Part shown: positions 28,079 to 36,547 of the stretch, piece after piece
Numbering within the stretch: position 1 is the stretch's first letter
Layout of the letters: each line of letters starts with the position of its first letter
NCBI GenBank assembly: GCA_947495575.1
Contig: CANLZL010000002.1
Coordinates: 124,001 to 188,000 of the forward strand
Source of the DNA: an uncultured Nioella sp.
GTDB taxonomy: Bacteria > Pseudomonadota > Alphaproteobacteria > Rhodobacterales > Rhodobacteraceae
Direction of reading: 5' to 3'
DNA length: 64,000 nucleotides
The notes under the pieces: model-generated
Told to the model about the DNA's origin: nothing
The model's database searches: none
What the model saw: only the letters and a program-made list of their open reading frames with translations
Translations under genes and position numbers: made by a program

Positions 28079-28087
28079 GGGCGAACG

Positions 28088-31000
28088 TTACTGCACTTCT
28101 GGCGGTGGCCTGCGGAAGATCTCCCGGAAAACTCCGGGGGTGAATACCGAAAGCGGATTAACGGTGACCGAGGCATTTCCGGGCGTTCCGGCCAGCCTGT
28201 AAGTGAAACCAAACAATCCTTCACGGCGGGGGCTGAATAACCCGCCAAGCAATCCGTTGACCACATAAAAAGGTGACACGACGCCTTCGAAATCGAAATA
28301 TTCGGTATTGGTATCCACGATGCCTTGCATCGATAGACCCATTGCCGGGCCAACGGCTGTCCCCTCTTGAATGGTGACGCGTCCGGGACTGAGTTGGAAT
28401 TCGACCGTAACATCGCCCAAGGCAACGCCCTCGCCCGATGCTAATTGATCAAGAATGCCGACAACTGAAATGAGATTGAGAAGTTCGGCAATTGCCGGCG
28501 CATCCCGCAGTCGCGGATTGGCGATTGTCATTGTCCCGCGAAAACGCCCGTCGCCCGGTAGTGGCCTAAGGATCAGTTCCATCGCTCCGCCATAGGCATT
28601 GTCGTAGAGGCCTGCCCCACGCAGGACCGCGCCGCCATCCTCGGCCACCATCCGAATCGCGGGACCATCCGCATTTGTGATCAGCCCCCCGTTCACGGCC
28701 GTGATGCCGCCGATCAGGCCCCGAAACTGCCCCGTCATCGGGCGCCCGGACAGCGTCGCCCGCAGGTTCGTCAGAAAGATTCCGTCGGTCACGGTGAGAC
28801 GATCCAGAGACATTTCAATAGGAATGCCGCCACCGCCGTCTTGGCCGCCTGCCCCGTTTGTCAAACCACGCAAATCAACATTTCCACTGGCAATGACCAA
28901 CTGCAAAGCGCCGTTTTCCTGAATTAACGAACCCGTGACATCCAATTGATTGCTCAGGGAAAATCGGTCGAACCTTACCCGATCAAGCTGTCCGTCGCTG
29001 GACAGGCTGACGGAACTTTGCATCACCAGACCAGCCCCTAAGATATCCAACCGCGTGACATCCGGATTCTGGCCCAATCTGATCTCGGCTGTAAGTGCGC
29101 CGGTTTGCCCGCGTGGCATGGACCAACCCAATTCAGGCAAGGACAGTCCCACGCCATCCAAATTGGACGACACACTCAACGCGGGGGCTACACCTGGCGA
29201 CAAGGCCAAACGGAAGGCCGCAGGCCCGCTGCCCGAAACCATGCCGGGCGGCATTCCTACGCCAAAGGTCGTCAAAACTTCTGGGCTGAAAGTTACAACA
29301 CCATTTACTTCGCTTGCAGCTGTTGCGCCAGGGCCAAGCGCGCGGCTCCAGGTCGCATCGGCCTGCATCCCGTCCAACCGCGCCGGACCGCCAATCGACA
29401 AACTGTCATTGTCGGCATTCAAATTGAGGCGCGACGCCGTAATGGTGCGCCCCTCGACCAACTCGGTCGACCTGACGTTGCGCAGCTGGCCGTCGATGGC
29501 AAAGCTGACATCCGAGGGCGCGATGGTGCGTTGCATTGTAAAATCCAAAGCAACGTCCAGCTCCGCAAGGCCCTGGGCCACCGTTGCAGGATCTTGGGGG
29601 AATTGATCCAGCAAATTCAAAGGCTCGGCTTCAATTAGCGTCAGGACCGCTGGCACCGCCCCGGCGATCTGCAAATCAAAATGGGCCTCAGGCGTACGAA
29701 TGCGTGTATCGTCGAGCCGCATGACAGAGCCGCTCAGATCCAGCGGGGCGCCATTAGGTGCGGTCACAAACCCTTCGTGCAAAGCCAAAGTGAAGACGTT
29801 GCCTGCAAAATCAATATATCCTCGCCCTTCTTCGATTGGCGCCATGGCGCGCAAGGCTCTGACATTGGCCGCGTCGAAATCCACCGTCGCCGCAAATTGT
29901 GGCGTCTGGCCATCTGACACCCTCAAAGCTGCATGCAGATTTCGAACCGTTCCTGCCTGCACATTCTGGTCCAGCCAACGGCGGGTATTTGGTACGCGGG
30001 CGATAGGCCAAAAGTCCACCACACGACGGGCATCGGCCTGATCAATCTCGGCATCCAATTGCGCGGATAGCCCCGTCGTTTCGGCGGCAATACGACCAGA
30101 CAGTTGCACATGCATGTCGTCGTCAAACAAGACAGCCTGCCCCAGATCCACAGCAACAACAGGATCAATTTGCAGGCGCATATCAAGCGCGCCGCCGTCG
30201 AAACGGATTGCGTTTTCAAAGACATCTGGTGGGTTTGCCGTGATATCACGTAGCCTGAACTGTGTCAGATAGACAGGCCCCTCTAACAGGTCTGCATGGC
30301 CTTCGATTACCGCTGAGAACACAGGTGCAACCACCACCATTTCGTCAACGTTCAGCCGTGCGGTCTCGGCATCATAGGCAAAGCGCAGGCTTAATTCTTC
30401 CAGCGCCAGCGGCGCGACAGTCCCGCCCGGTTGCACCTGCCCGGCGCCAATTTGCAGAGCACCCGATAGCGTGCCCACGCGCATGTCATCATAGAAAACC
30501 GAGGCCATCTGCCCGCTGAGCGGCGCATCGATAAGGTTCAGCCAAGCCAACGCTTCGGAAGCGGCTGCCACGTCTTGGGCGGGGATATTCTCAAATCGGG
30601 CCGTCACCGTTGTTTCACCGGCAGAGGCCCGGCGCGTGAATTGAAAATTCACATCCGCGTTCGGCCGATCATGCAGTCGCCCAAAAAGGTCCAGTGTCAG
30701 GCTGTCATTTTGCGGGACCAATCCCAGTTCAGCGTCATTGATTAGGAAGCGATCCCCCGAAACCGCATCTTCGATGGTCAAGGTTATGTTCGTGCCGCGC
30801 AATTCTTCGATCTGATCAAAAACCGGGTGCTGAAACATGCGGTCAATGCCGGCCAAAGTTTCCGAAAGATCGGTGGGTTCGGTTGGCGCGGCCGCGTTCA
30901 ACATCAAGCTGATCCGCCCATCAGCCGAGCGAACCATCGACAATTCAGCACCTGCCACGGAAATCCGTTGCGGACGTATCTGCCCCGTCAGGGCGGCGGA

Positions 31001-31348
31001 TCCATCAAATTCAACCGCAACCAATGGCAAAGACACGCGCGGTGCCCCTACTTCCATCAACTGAAGGTCTTGCAGGATGATGCGGGGTCGTCGACTGTCA
31101 CCGGTGCGACCAATCCCAATCTCGCCCAGGCGAACCTCACCACCGGGCATCAGCCTGTCCATCCGTGCCTCGATCCGGGCGCGGGCCCAATCGGGAAAGG
31201 CCAGCAGGCGATCTGATGGCAGCAGCGCAAAACCAATCGCCAAGCCCGCCAAAACGGCCGTAAGGACAAACCCGAGCCTCAGCGCCCAACGCCAAACAGC
31301 GTTGCGCCGGCGCGGCGCCGGAGGAATATCTTGGGGGCTATCTGACAT
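28088..31348 (-). CDS. AsmA/YhdP-like large envelope protein (DUF3971)
   Basis: The 1086-residue protein begins with a short cytoplasmic Arg-rich segment and one transmembrane helix (about residues 22-46), followed by a long beta-rich periplasmic region. The pattern fits the AsmA-like/YhdP group: a DUF3971-type middle and a C-terminal AsmA-like block (GDGRFRGTMTIANPRLRDAPAIAELLN, then VVNGLLGGL). YhdP-type proteins act as bridges for phospholipid transport between inner and outer membranes; this role is inferred by family. It precedes queA by nine bases and is divergent from bcp. Confidence 0.88.
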   Translation of the reverse strand: MSDSPQDIPPAPRRRNAVWRWALRLGFVLTAVLAGLAIGFALLPSDRLLAFPDWARARIEARMDRLMPGGEVRLGEIGIGRTGDSRRPRIILQDLQLMEVGAPRVSLPLVAVEFDGSAALTGQIRPQRISVAGAELSMVRSADGRISLMLNAAAPTEPTDLSETLAGIDRMFQHPVFDQIEELRGTNITLTIEDAVSGDRFLINDAELGLVPQNDSLTLDLFGRLHDRPNADVNFQFTRRASAGETTVTARFENIPAQDVAAASEALAWLNLIDAPLSGQMASVFYDDMRVGTLSGALQIGAGQVQPGGTVAPLALEELSLRFAYDAETARLNVDEMVVVAPVFSAVIEGHADLLEGPVYLTQFRLRDITANPPDVFENAIRFDGGALDMRLQIDPVVAVDLGQAVLFDDDMHVQLSGRIAAETTGLSAQLDAEIDQADARRVVDFWPIARVPNTRRWLDQNVQAGTVRNLHAALRVSDGQTPQFAATVDFDAANVRALRAMAPIEEGRGYIDFAGNVFTLALHEGFVTAPNGAPLDLSGSVMRLDDTRIRTPEAHFDLQIAGAVPAVLTLIEAEPLNLLDQFPQDPATVAQGLAELDVALDFTMQRTIAPSDVSFAIDGQLRNVRSTELVEGRTITASRLNLNADNDSLSIGGPARLDGMQADATWSRALGPGATAASEVNGVVTFSPEVLTTFGVGMPPGMVSGSGPAAFRLALSPGVAPALSVSSNLDGVGLSLPELGWSMPRGQTGALTAEIRLGQNPDVTRLDILGAGLVMQSSVSLSSDGQLDRVRFDRFSLSNQLDVTGSLIQENGALQLVIASGNVDLRGLTNGAGGQDGGGGIPIEMSLDRLTVTDGIFLTNLRATLSGRPMTGQFRGLIGGITAVNGGLITNADGPAIRMVAEDGGAVLRGAGLYDNAYGGAMELILRPLPGDGRFRGTMTIANPRLRDAPAIAELLNLISVVGILDQLASGEGVALGDVTVEFQLSPGRVTIQEGTAVGPAMGLSMQGIVDTNTEYFDFEGVVSPFYVVNGLLGGLFSPRREGLFGFTYRLAGTPGNASVTVNPLSVFTPGVFREIFRRPPPEVQ

Positions 31349-31462
31349 CTGAAGGGCTGGCCTGAAGGATTCGGTCGACTGCTGCGGCGTTTCGGGGGTT
31401 TATTCTTCGCCTATTTCACCTAGCTTGCAAACCCGACACGCAACAACCCGCCGAAAAGGAAA

Positions 31463-31933
31463 ATGGTCACAATGATTGAAACAGGCCAAACTGCCCCGGA
31501 TTTCACTCTGCCCCGCGATGGTGGCCAAGACATCTCTCTGAGCCAGTTTAAAGGCGGACCAGTTGTTCTTTATTTCTACCCACGCGATGACACATCCGGA
31601 TGCACCAGCCAGGCCAAGGACTTCACCTTGTTCAAACCCGATTTTGATGCGGCGGGCGCGACCATCATTGGCGTCTCTAAAGACACAGTGGCAAAACATG
31701 AGAACTTCATCGCCAAACATGAACTGAACTTCGCGCTTGTGTCAGACGCGGAAAGTGATCTGTGCGAACGCTATGGCGTATGGGTCGAAAAAAAGATGTA
31801 TGGCAAAACCTTTATGGGGATCGTTCGGACCACCGTTTTGATTGACGCAGATGGACGGGTTGCGCGCATCTGGCCAAAGGTGAAGGTCAAAGGCCATGTG
31901 GCAGAGGTTCTTGAAGCGGTGAAAGCGCTGTGA
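31463..31933 (+). CDS. bcp: Thioredoxin-dependent peroxiredoxin (Bcp/PrxQ)
   Basis: Bcp reduces hydrogen peroxide and alkyl hydroperoxides. The 156-residue protein has the peroxidatic Cys47 in YPRDDTSGCTSQ. Many Bcp proteins carry the resolving Cys five residues on; here that position is Lys52. Another cysteine occurs in SDLCERYGVW, so resolution must use that residue or an external thiol. AAGGAAA precedes the ATG at 31463. The downstream DUF455 gene overlaps its stop by GTGA. Confidence 0.96.
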   Translation: MVTMIETGQTAPDFTLPRDGGQDISLSQFKGGPVVLYFYPRDDTSGCTSQAKDFTLFKPDFDAAGATIIGVSKDTVAKHENFIAKHELNFALVSDAESDLCERYGVWVEKKMYGKTFMGIVRTTVLIDADGRVARIWPKVKVKGHVAEVLEAVKAL

Positions 31934-32769
31934 GCACGCGATTGTCTCTGGCCGAGATGGCAACGCAAGTCCTGCAGACGGCCAATGCCTATGAAAAGAC
32001 CGCCCTCAGCCGGGAATATGCGGCCATGTGGTTTGCCTCCCGACGCGGCGAAGGGCCAGCGATTGAAACGGGCACGGCTCAACCACCACTTCGCCCTGCC
32101 CGCCCGGACAAGCCTGAACTTCGCGATCCGCGCGACGTCCCTCGCCGCAAACCCGGCAGTGAGGCCGGGCGCAAGGCCCTGTTGCACGCTGTTGGCCATA
32201 TTGAACTAAATGCGGTCGACCTGCATTGGGACATCATTGCGCGCTTTGGTCATGTGCCGTTTCCAATCGGGTTTTATGACGATTGGGTCAAATCCGCTGA
32301 TGAAGAATCCAAACATTTTCAATTGATCTGCGGATGCCTGGCCGAAATGGATAGTTTCTATGGCGAACTGCCTGCCCATGCCGGGATGTGGCGCGCAGCC
32401 GAAGATACGGCAGACGATATCATGGGGCGCCTTGCAGTGGTTCCCATGGTTCTGGAGGCCCGTGGACTGGATGTGACACCTGGAATGATTGAGGTCTTTC
32501 GTAAGGCGCCAGACGCTGCTGCGGCCAAGGCCGTCGAAGCGCTTGAGGTGATCTATGCCGAGGAAGTTCACCATGTCGCTTATGGCTCAAAATGGTTCCA
32601 CTTTCTTTGCGGTCGTGAAAACCTTGATCCCAAAATCGCCTTTCATGATCTGGTTGGACGGTATTTTCATGGCCCCCTAAAGCCACCCTTTAATGAAGAA
32701 AAACGTGCAGAGGCTGGCATTCCCCCAGACTTCTATTGGCCCCTCAGTGAAACCGGCTCAATTGGCTAA
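31930..32769 (+). CDS. DUF455 family ferritin-like protein
   Basis: The 279-residue protein shows the helical DUF455 fold with likely diiron ligands: GHIELNAVDLHWD, then SADEESKHFQLI, and YAEEVHHVAYG, two of which are ExxH motifs typical of ferritin-like and MiaE-like proteins. The GTG at 31930 overlaps the bcp stop, so peroxiredoxin and DUF455 protein are coupled; a shared role in oxidative or iron stress is an inference. The C-terminal GRYFHGPLKPPFNEEKRAEAG is also family-typical. The enzymatic function is unknown. Confidence 0.92.
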   Translation: MSTRLSLAEMATQVLQTANAYEKTALSREYAAMWFASRRGEGPAIETGTAQPPLRPARPDKPELRDPRDVPRRKPGSEAGRKALLHAVGHIELNAVDLHWDIIARFGHVPFPIGFYDDWVKSADEESKHFQLICGCLAEMDSFYGELPAHAGMWRAAEDTADDIMGRLAVVPMVLEARGLDVTPGMIEVFRKAPDAAAAKAVEALEVIYAEEVHHVAYGSKWFHFLCGRENLDPKIAFHDLVGRYFHGPLKPPFNEEKRAEAGIPPDFYWPLSETGSIG

Positions 32770-32781
32770 GCTACGTCAATT

Positions 32782-32839
32782 CCCCGATTTATCGGCAGAA
32801 TTTTGCCCAAAACCGGCCAAATCCCCCGATTTATCCACA
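32782..32839 (+). repeat. Direct repeat CCCCGATTTATC with an embedded DnaA-box match
   Basis: CCCCGATTTATC occurs at 32782-32793 and again at 32824-32835, 42 bases apart, within the 188-base gap before the M23 peptidase gene. The second copy runs into TTATCCACA (32831-32839), a perfect DnaA 9-mer. A single 9-mer in a window this size is not surprising, so this is a note, not an origin call. Confidence 0.35.
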
Positions 32840-32957
32840 GGGGCCCAGAAAAGGGTTTGAGCCAGCGGTTGCTTTGTCCTAAGTCCTTTTTGTCGAAACC
32901 TGCTGTGGGGACAGGATCGGGTTGCGGCGAGAAAAAGGGTAATGGGGCACCAGCGAC

Positions 32958-34280
32958 GTGAAAACACGCCTGACCGACCGCCTGAACGCGGCACTAGAAC
33001 GCCATCTGCCTGAGCAGCGGCTATTTCTGAAATCTGACCAGGGTACACGATATGTGCGCCTCAGGCCTGCAACGCAGGCTGTGATGTTATTGGGCAGTTC
33101 GCTATTCGTGGGCTGGACAGTGATTGTCACATCCATCTTCCTGATCGATTCAATCTCATCTGGCGGTGTTCGGGAAGAAGCAGAGCGAGCACAGGCCGCC
33201 TACCAGGAACGCCTCAACCTCATTTCGGAAGAACGCGACACCCGTGCCGCCGAAGCCCGCGCTAGCCAAACAAGGTTCTCGGTCGCCATGGCCGAAGTGT
33301 CCGACATGCAATCGCGCCTACTGACGTCGGAAGAGCGGCGTCGCGAACTAGAGACTGCAGTCGATGTGATCCAGAACACATTGCGCCGAGTAATCTCGGA
33401 ACGCGATGAGGCCCGCGAAGAAACCGCGCGCCTGTTGGCAGAGATCGAAGAAGAAACCGGATCCATCACCACAACCGCAAGCCGGTTACGAGAGTTGGAG
33501 CGGACAGTCGAATACCTGACTATGGCTTTGGCGCGGGCAGCCGGAGAGCGTGACGACGCGTTTGTTGTTGCCGAGGTTGCCGAAAGTGAAATCTACGACC
33601 TCGAGTTTGAGCAGGCCCTGGCAGAAGAACGCAACGAGCGGATTTTCGCGCAGCTGGAAGATGCTGTTGAAATGTCGATGTCGCCCCTGGATGCAATGTT
33701 CTCAGCTGCCGGATTATCCACCGATGATCTCGTCAACCAAATGCGAGCGGATTACGATGGGCAAGGTGGCCCCTTGATGCCGATCACTATGTCATCGCGT
33801 GGAGAAGAACCGGACGCCACGTCGCTGCGCGCCAATGAGGTTCTTGCCGGGCTCGATCTGCTCAATTTACACCGTATGGCCGCGGAAAGATTACCTTTTT
33901 CCACGCCGGTCTTCGCCCGCACATCCTTCACCTCCGGCTTTGGCTGGCGAAATGGCCGCCCTCATAATGGCATTGATCTTGCAGGTCCCGTCGGAACACC
34001 GCTGCATGCCACCGCTGACGGCGTTGTGATCCATGCGGGGCGCCAAAGCGGCTATGGCCTGTTGGTCACCATTCGTCACGCGATGGGCTATGAGACACGG
34101 TATGCCCATATGTCGCGCATCCGGGTGACAGAAGGTCAAAGGGTCTCGCGCGGGGATAGAATCGGTGATATGGGAAACACCGGACGGTCGACCGGACCTC
34201 ACCTACACTATGAGATCCGTCGCAATAATACGCCGCTTAACCCGAATATCTTTCTAACGGCAGGTAGAAATGTTTTCTAA
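32958..34280 (+). CDS. M23-family peptidoglycan endopeptidase (LmdC-like)
   Basis: The 440-residue protein has a cytoplasmic N-terminus, one transmembrane helix (about residues 43-64), a long periplasmic coiled coil (about 70-230) and a C-terminal LytM/M23 domain. All zinc ligands are present: H336 and D340 in PHNGIDL, and H415/H417 in GPHLHYEI. It should cut peptide cross-links in the cell wall. The start is a GTG at 32958. The gene overlaps the bactofilin gene by 11 bases; bactofilin partnership with such M23 proteins is known in other alphaproteobacteria and in Helicobacter. Confidence 0.95.
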   Translation: MKTRLTDRLNAALERHLPEQRLFLKSDQGTRYVRLRPATQAVMLLGSSLFVGWTVIVTSIFLIDSISSGGVREEAERAQAAYQERLNLISEERDTRAAEARASQTRFSVAMAEVSDMQSRLLTSEERRRELETAVDVIQNTLRRVISERDEAREETARLLAEIEEETGSITTTASRLRELERTVEYLTMALARAAGERDDAFVVAEVAESEIYDLEFEQALAEERNERIFAQLEDAVEMSMSPLDAMFSAAGLSTDDLVNQMRADYDGQGGPLMPITMSSRGEEPDATSLRANEVLAGLDLLNLHRMAAERLPFSTPVFARTSFTSGFGWRNGRPHNGIDLAGPVGTPLHATADGVVIHAGRQSGYGLLVTIRHAMGYETRYAHMSRIRVTEGQRVSRGDRIGDMGNTGRSTGPHLHYEIRRNNTPLNPNIFLTAGRNVF

Positions 34281-34800
34281 ATCGAAAATCAATGAGCCAG
34301 GCGCGAAGACGTCCGGCGAAGACGGAAAGGCCGCAAGCGCGGCCGAGACCGGAAAATCGGCAGGAGAAAAACCCGCAATGCCTTTGACCAGTTCCCCAAA
34401 ACCCAAAGCACCCGCCTCGACGCTGAGCTCGGATTTGACCATTGTTGGTAATCTGCGCACCACCGGCGACATCCAGGTGGAAGGGCATGTTCAGGGCGAC
34501 ATCCGCGCGCATCTTTTGACGGTTGGCGAAAGCGCCACCATCGAAGGTGAGATTGTTGCAGATGATATTGTGGTCACTGGTCGCGTCATTGGCCGCGTTC
34601 GTGGTCTTAAAGTTCGTCTGACGGCAACCGCGAAGGTTGAGGGCGATATCGTCCACAAGACCATCGCCATCGAAAGCGGGGCGCATTTCGAAGGCTCCGT
34701 CCAGCGTCAGGAAGATCCGCTGTCATCTGGCAGCAAGCCCGCGCCGCGCGCTGCCCGTCCAGCGGCAGCGCCTGCTGCCAAGGCAGATGCTGAAGCATAA
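34270..34800 (+). CDS. Bactofilin (polymer-forming cytoskeletal protein)
   Basis: Bactofilins form nucleotide-free beta-helical filaments on the inner membrane face and position cell-wall enzymes. The 176-residue protein has a disordered charged N-terminus (about 1-50), a DUF583 core from [20 protein letters not shown] to about residue 150 with regular six-residue turns, and an Ala/Pro-rich tail. The start lies inside the end of the M23 peptidase gene, so translation is probably coupled, and the two products likely form one wall-remodelling unit. A terminator follows. Confidence 0.95.
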   Translation: MFSKSKINEPGAKTSGEDGKAASAAETGKSAGEKPAMPLTSSPKPKAPASTLSSDLTIVGNLRTTGDIQVEGHVQGDIRAHLLTVGESATIEGEIVADDIVVTGRVIGRVRGLKVRLTATAKVEGDIVHKTIAIESGAHFEGSVQRQEDPLSSGSKPAPRAARPAAAPAAKADAEA

Positions 34801-34823
34801 TCCAGCAAGCTGTGAGTTCTATC

Positions 34824-34859
34824 AAAATGGCCCTGCCGGATCGGTGGGGCCATTTTTTT
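34824..34859 (+). terminator. Rho-independent terminator after the bactofilin gene
   Basis: AAAATGGCCC/GGGCCATTTT is a 10-base stem with a 13-base loop, followed by further T residues. Confidence 0.93.
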
Positions 34860-34866
34860 GCGCCTG

Positions 34867-35655
34867 TTAGTGCTCTAATGCCCGGCGATAAATATGCCAG
34901 CTGGCATGACCCAAAACCGGCAGCGCGATAAACAGCCCCAATAGGGCCGGGATCATGGCAAGGAACGTCAGGCCAGCAATCACAGCCGCCCAAACAAGCA
35001 TCACCACCGGGTTCTTTCGAATAACCGCAATGGAGGTCAACATGGCCGTCACAAAGTCCAGTTCCTTATCCAGCAATAGCGGCAGTGAAATCGCGGTCAG
35101 ACAATAAAGTACGAAGGCGAACACGGCCCCAAAGGCGGTTCCCGTAAGCAGCATCAGCACCCCCTCCGCCTGCAAGAGATAGGCATAGCTGGTCGAGATA
35201 TTCATCAGCACACTTGGCCCCATGAACAGGGCAAAAAGCATATGCGCGAAAAAGCTCCAGAACAGGAAGTAAACGATGATCACCCAAGACATCAGTGGCA
35301 ATTGTCGTAAACGCTGACGCCAGACAACGCTGAAAATATCCATGCGGTTCCAATTGGTTTCGCCAGCTTCAAGGCGGCGGGACACTTCATAAAGGCCAAC
35401 CGCCAGAAATGGCGCCAGCAACGGAAACCCGACTGTCAACGGGATCGCCCACCAGATTTGTTCCGTAACAAAGAAGAACAGATAAAGAGCCCATCCACCA
35501 ATCACGTAGATATGGGCAAAAAACAGACCCATCATTGGTTTGCGACGAAAGTCTCTTACACCTTGCGCCAATGCCGACGTGAGATCGGAAAGCTCCATCT
35601 CTCGTATCGCAGGCACCTTAGATGCCTGCAAAACTGGCTGGCCCACATCACTCAT
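34867..35655 (-). CDS. DUF2189 family integral membrane protein
   Basis: The 262-residue protein has a short polar N-terminus and about six transmembrane helices, with DUF2189 features such as GVRDFRRKPMMGLFFAHIYV, PLLAPFLAVGLYEVSRRLE and a helix-rich end, PALLGLFIALPVLGHASWHIYR. The function of the family is unknown. The ATG at 35655 has GGGAGG upstream, but that site is the 3' arm of a perfect hairpin, so translation may be regulated. The upstream hydrolase gene on the same strand ends 73 bases before this start. Confidence 0.92.
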   Translation of the reverse strand: MSDVGQPVLQASKVPAIREMELSDLTSALAQGVRDFRRKPMMGLFFAHIYVIGGWALYLFFFVTEQIWWAIPLTVGFPLLAPFLAVGLYEVSRRLEAGETNWNRMDIFSVVWRQRLRQLPLMSWVIIVYFLFWSFFAHMLFALFMGPSVLMNISTSYAYLLQAEGVLMLLTGTAFGAVFAFVLYCLTAISLPLLLDKELDFVTAMLTSIAVIRKNPVVMLVWAAVIAGLTFLAMIPALLGLFIALPVLGHASWHIYRRALEH

Positions 35656-35660
35656 ACCAA

Positions 35661-35691
35661 ATCCTCCCTTCCGTTCAGGCTAAGGGAGGAT
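35661..35691 (-). promoter_or_regulatory. Hairpin sequestering the DUF2189 ribosome binding site
   Basis: On the minus strand ATCCTCCCTT pairs perfectly with AAGGGAGGAT across an 11-base loop. The 3' arm contains the Shine-Dalgarno GGGAGG, and the ATG follows six bases after the stem. No T tract follows, so a terminator is unlikely. This looks like a translation-controlling element; its trigger is unknown. Confidence 0.6.
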
Positions 35692-35728
35692 GGTTGACCA
35701 TGACAAGAGATTTACAACCACTAGGGCA

Positions 35729-36502
35729 TCAAAACGCTGCAACACGATGTAGATGAGCCGTCAGCAGGTCTGCGCAGGCCGCGGGATGCGTGGAAATCAG
35801 GAAATGCCCTGCTCCGTCCACGCGCGACAAATTTGCGCCCGGAATCACATTCGCAAGTGCCTCGTTCATGTCCCTGACTGGCTGGATGGCGTTTCCACCG
35901 ATCACCAAAGTTGCCGGCGTTTGCAGCCCTGCAAATTCAATTAAATCCGGGCGGAACGCAAAACCCGACTCCCAATCCAATAAATTGGCTTCAACGCCGG
36001 TTTGGCAAAAGGCGCGCACCGGTGCGGGCAAATGCGCGAAGGTTCCTTTGCCTCCGTAGAAATCAATGATGATCCTTGCAGCATCCGCTTCTCCGGCCTC
36101 AAAGGCGGCGCGTAAGGCGTCTGGTGCTTGCCTCACCTCCTCCAACCACGGAAAAGGTCGCCCGTCCCGCGTGACTGCCATTGCGTTGCACTCATATGTC
36201 AGAAGGCTACGGACCAGATCGGGACGCAAGAGGGCCGCCGCCAAGGCCAACAAAGCTCCGTAAGAATGCCCGACAAGATGAACCGGTGATCCGATCTGCT
36301 CCGTTTTCTCTGCGATCCAATCCACCAGCATCTCTACACGTGACTGGCCCGGCGAACGCGGATCCGGCACGCCAGCATATCCTGGCAAAGTTTCGGCATA
36401 CATCTCCCATCGCTCCGGCAAATGCGCCTGAATTGGCGCCCACGCAACAGCCGTGCTGTATGAGCCTGGAAGAAAAAGAATTGGTAATGTCGGATCGTTC
36501 AT
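35729..36502 (-). CDS. Alpha/beta hydrolase
   Basis: The 257-residue protein has the alpha/beta hydrolase pattern: FLPGS oxyanion-hole stretch near the start, nucleophile elbow GHSYG with Ser80, and a C-terminal GAGHFLISTHP carrying the catalytic His. No signal peptide is seen, so it is cytoplasmic. Substrate cannot be assigned. It lies downstream of prfB on the same strand with a 45-base gap and may be co-transcribed with it. Confidence 0.92.
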   Translation of the reverse strand: MNDPTLPILFLPGSYSTAVAWAPIQAHLPERWEMYAETLPGYAGVPDPRSPGQSRVEMLVDWIAEKTEQIGSPVHLVGHSYGALLALAAALLRPDLVRSLLTYECNAMAVTRDGRPFPWLEEVRQAPDALRAAFEAGEADAARIIIDFYGGKGTFAHLPAPVRAFCQTGVEANLLDWESGFAFRPDLIEFAGLQTPATLVIGGNAIQPVRDMNEALANVIPGANLSRVDGAGHFLISTHPAACADLLTAHLHRVAAF

Positions 36503-36547
36503 CTGCGCCCCCTATCGAAAAAATAACAGGAGAGACAGAATTTGTCT

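Noticed and set aside
32831-32839. A replication origin
   Set aside because: Only one perfect DnaA box is present, with no AT-rich unwinding region, further boxes or origin-linked genes such as dnaA, dnaN or parAB.
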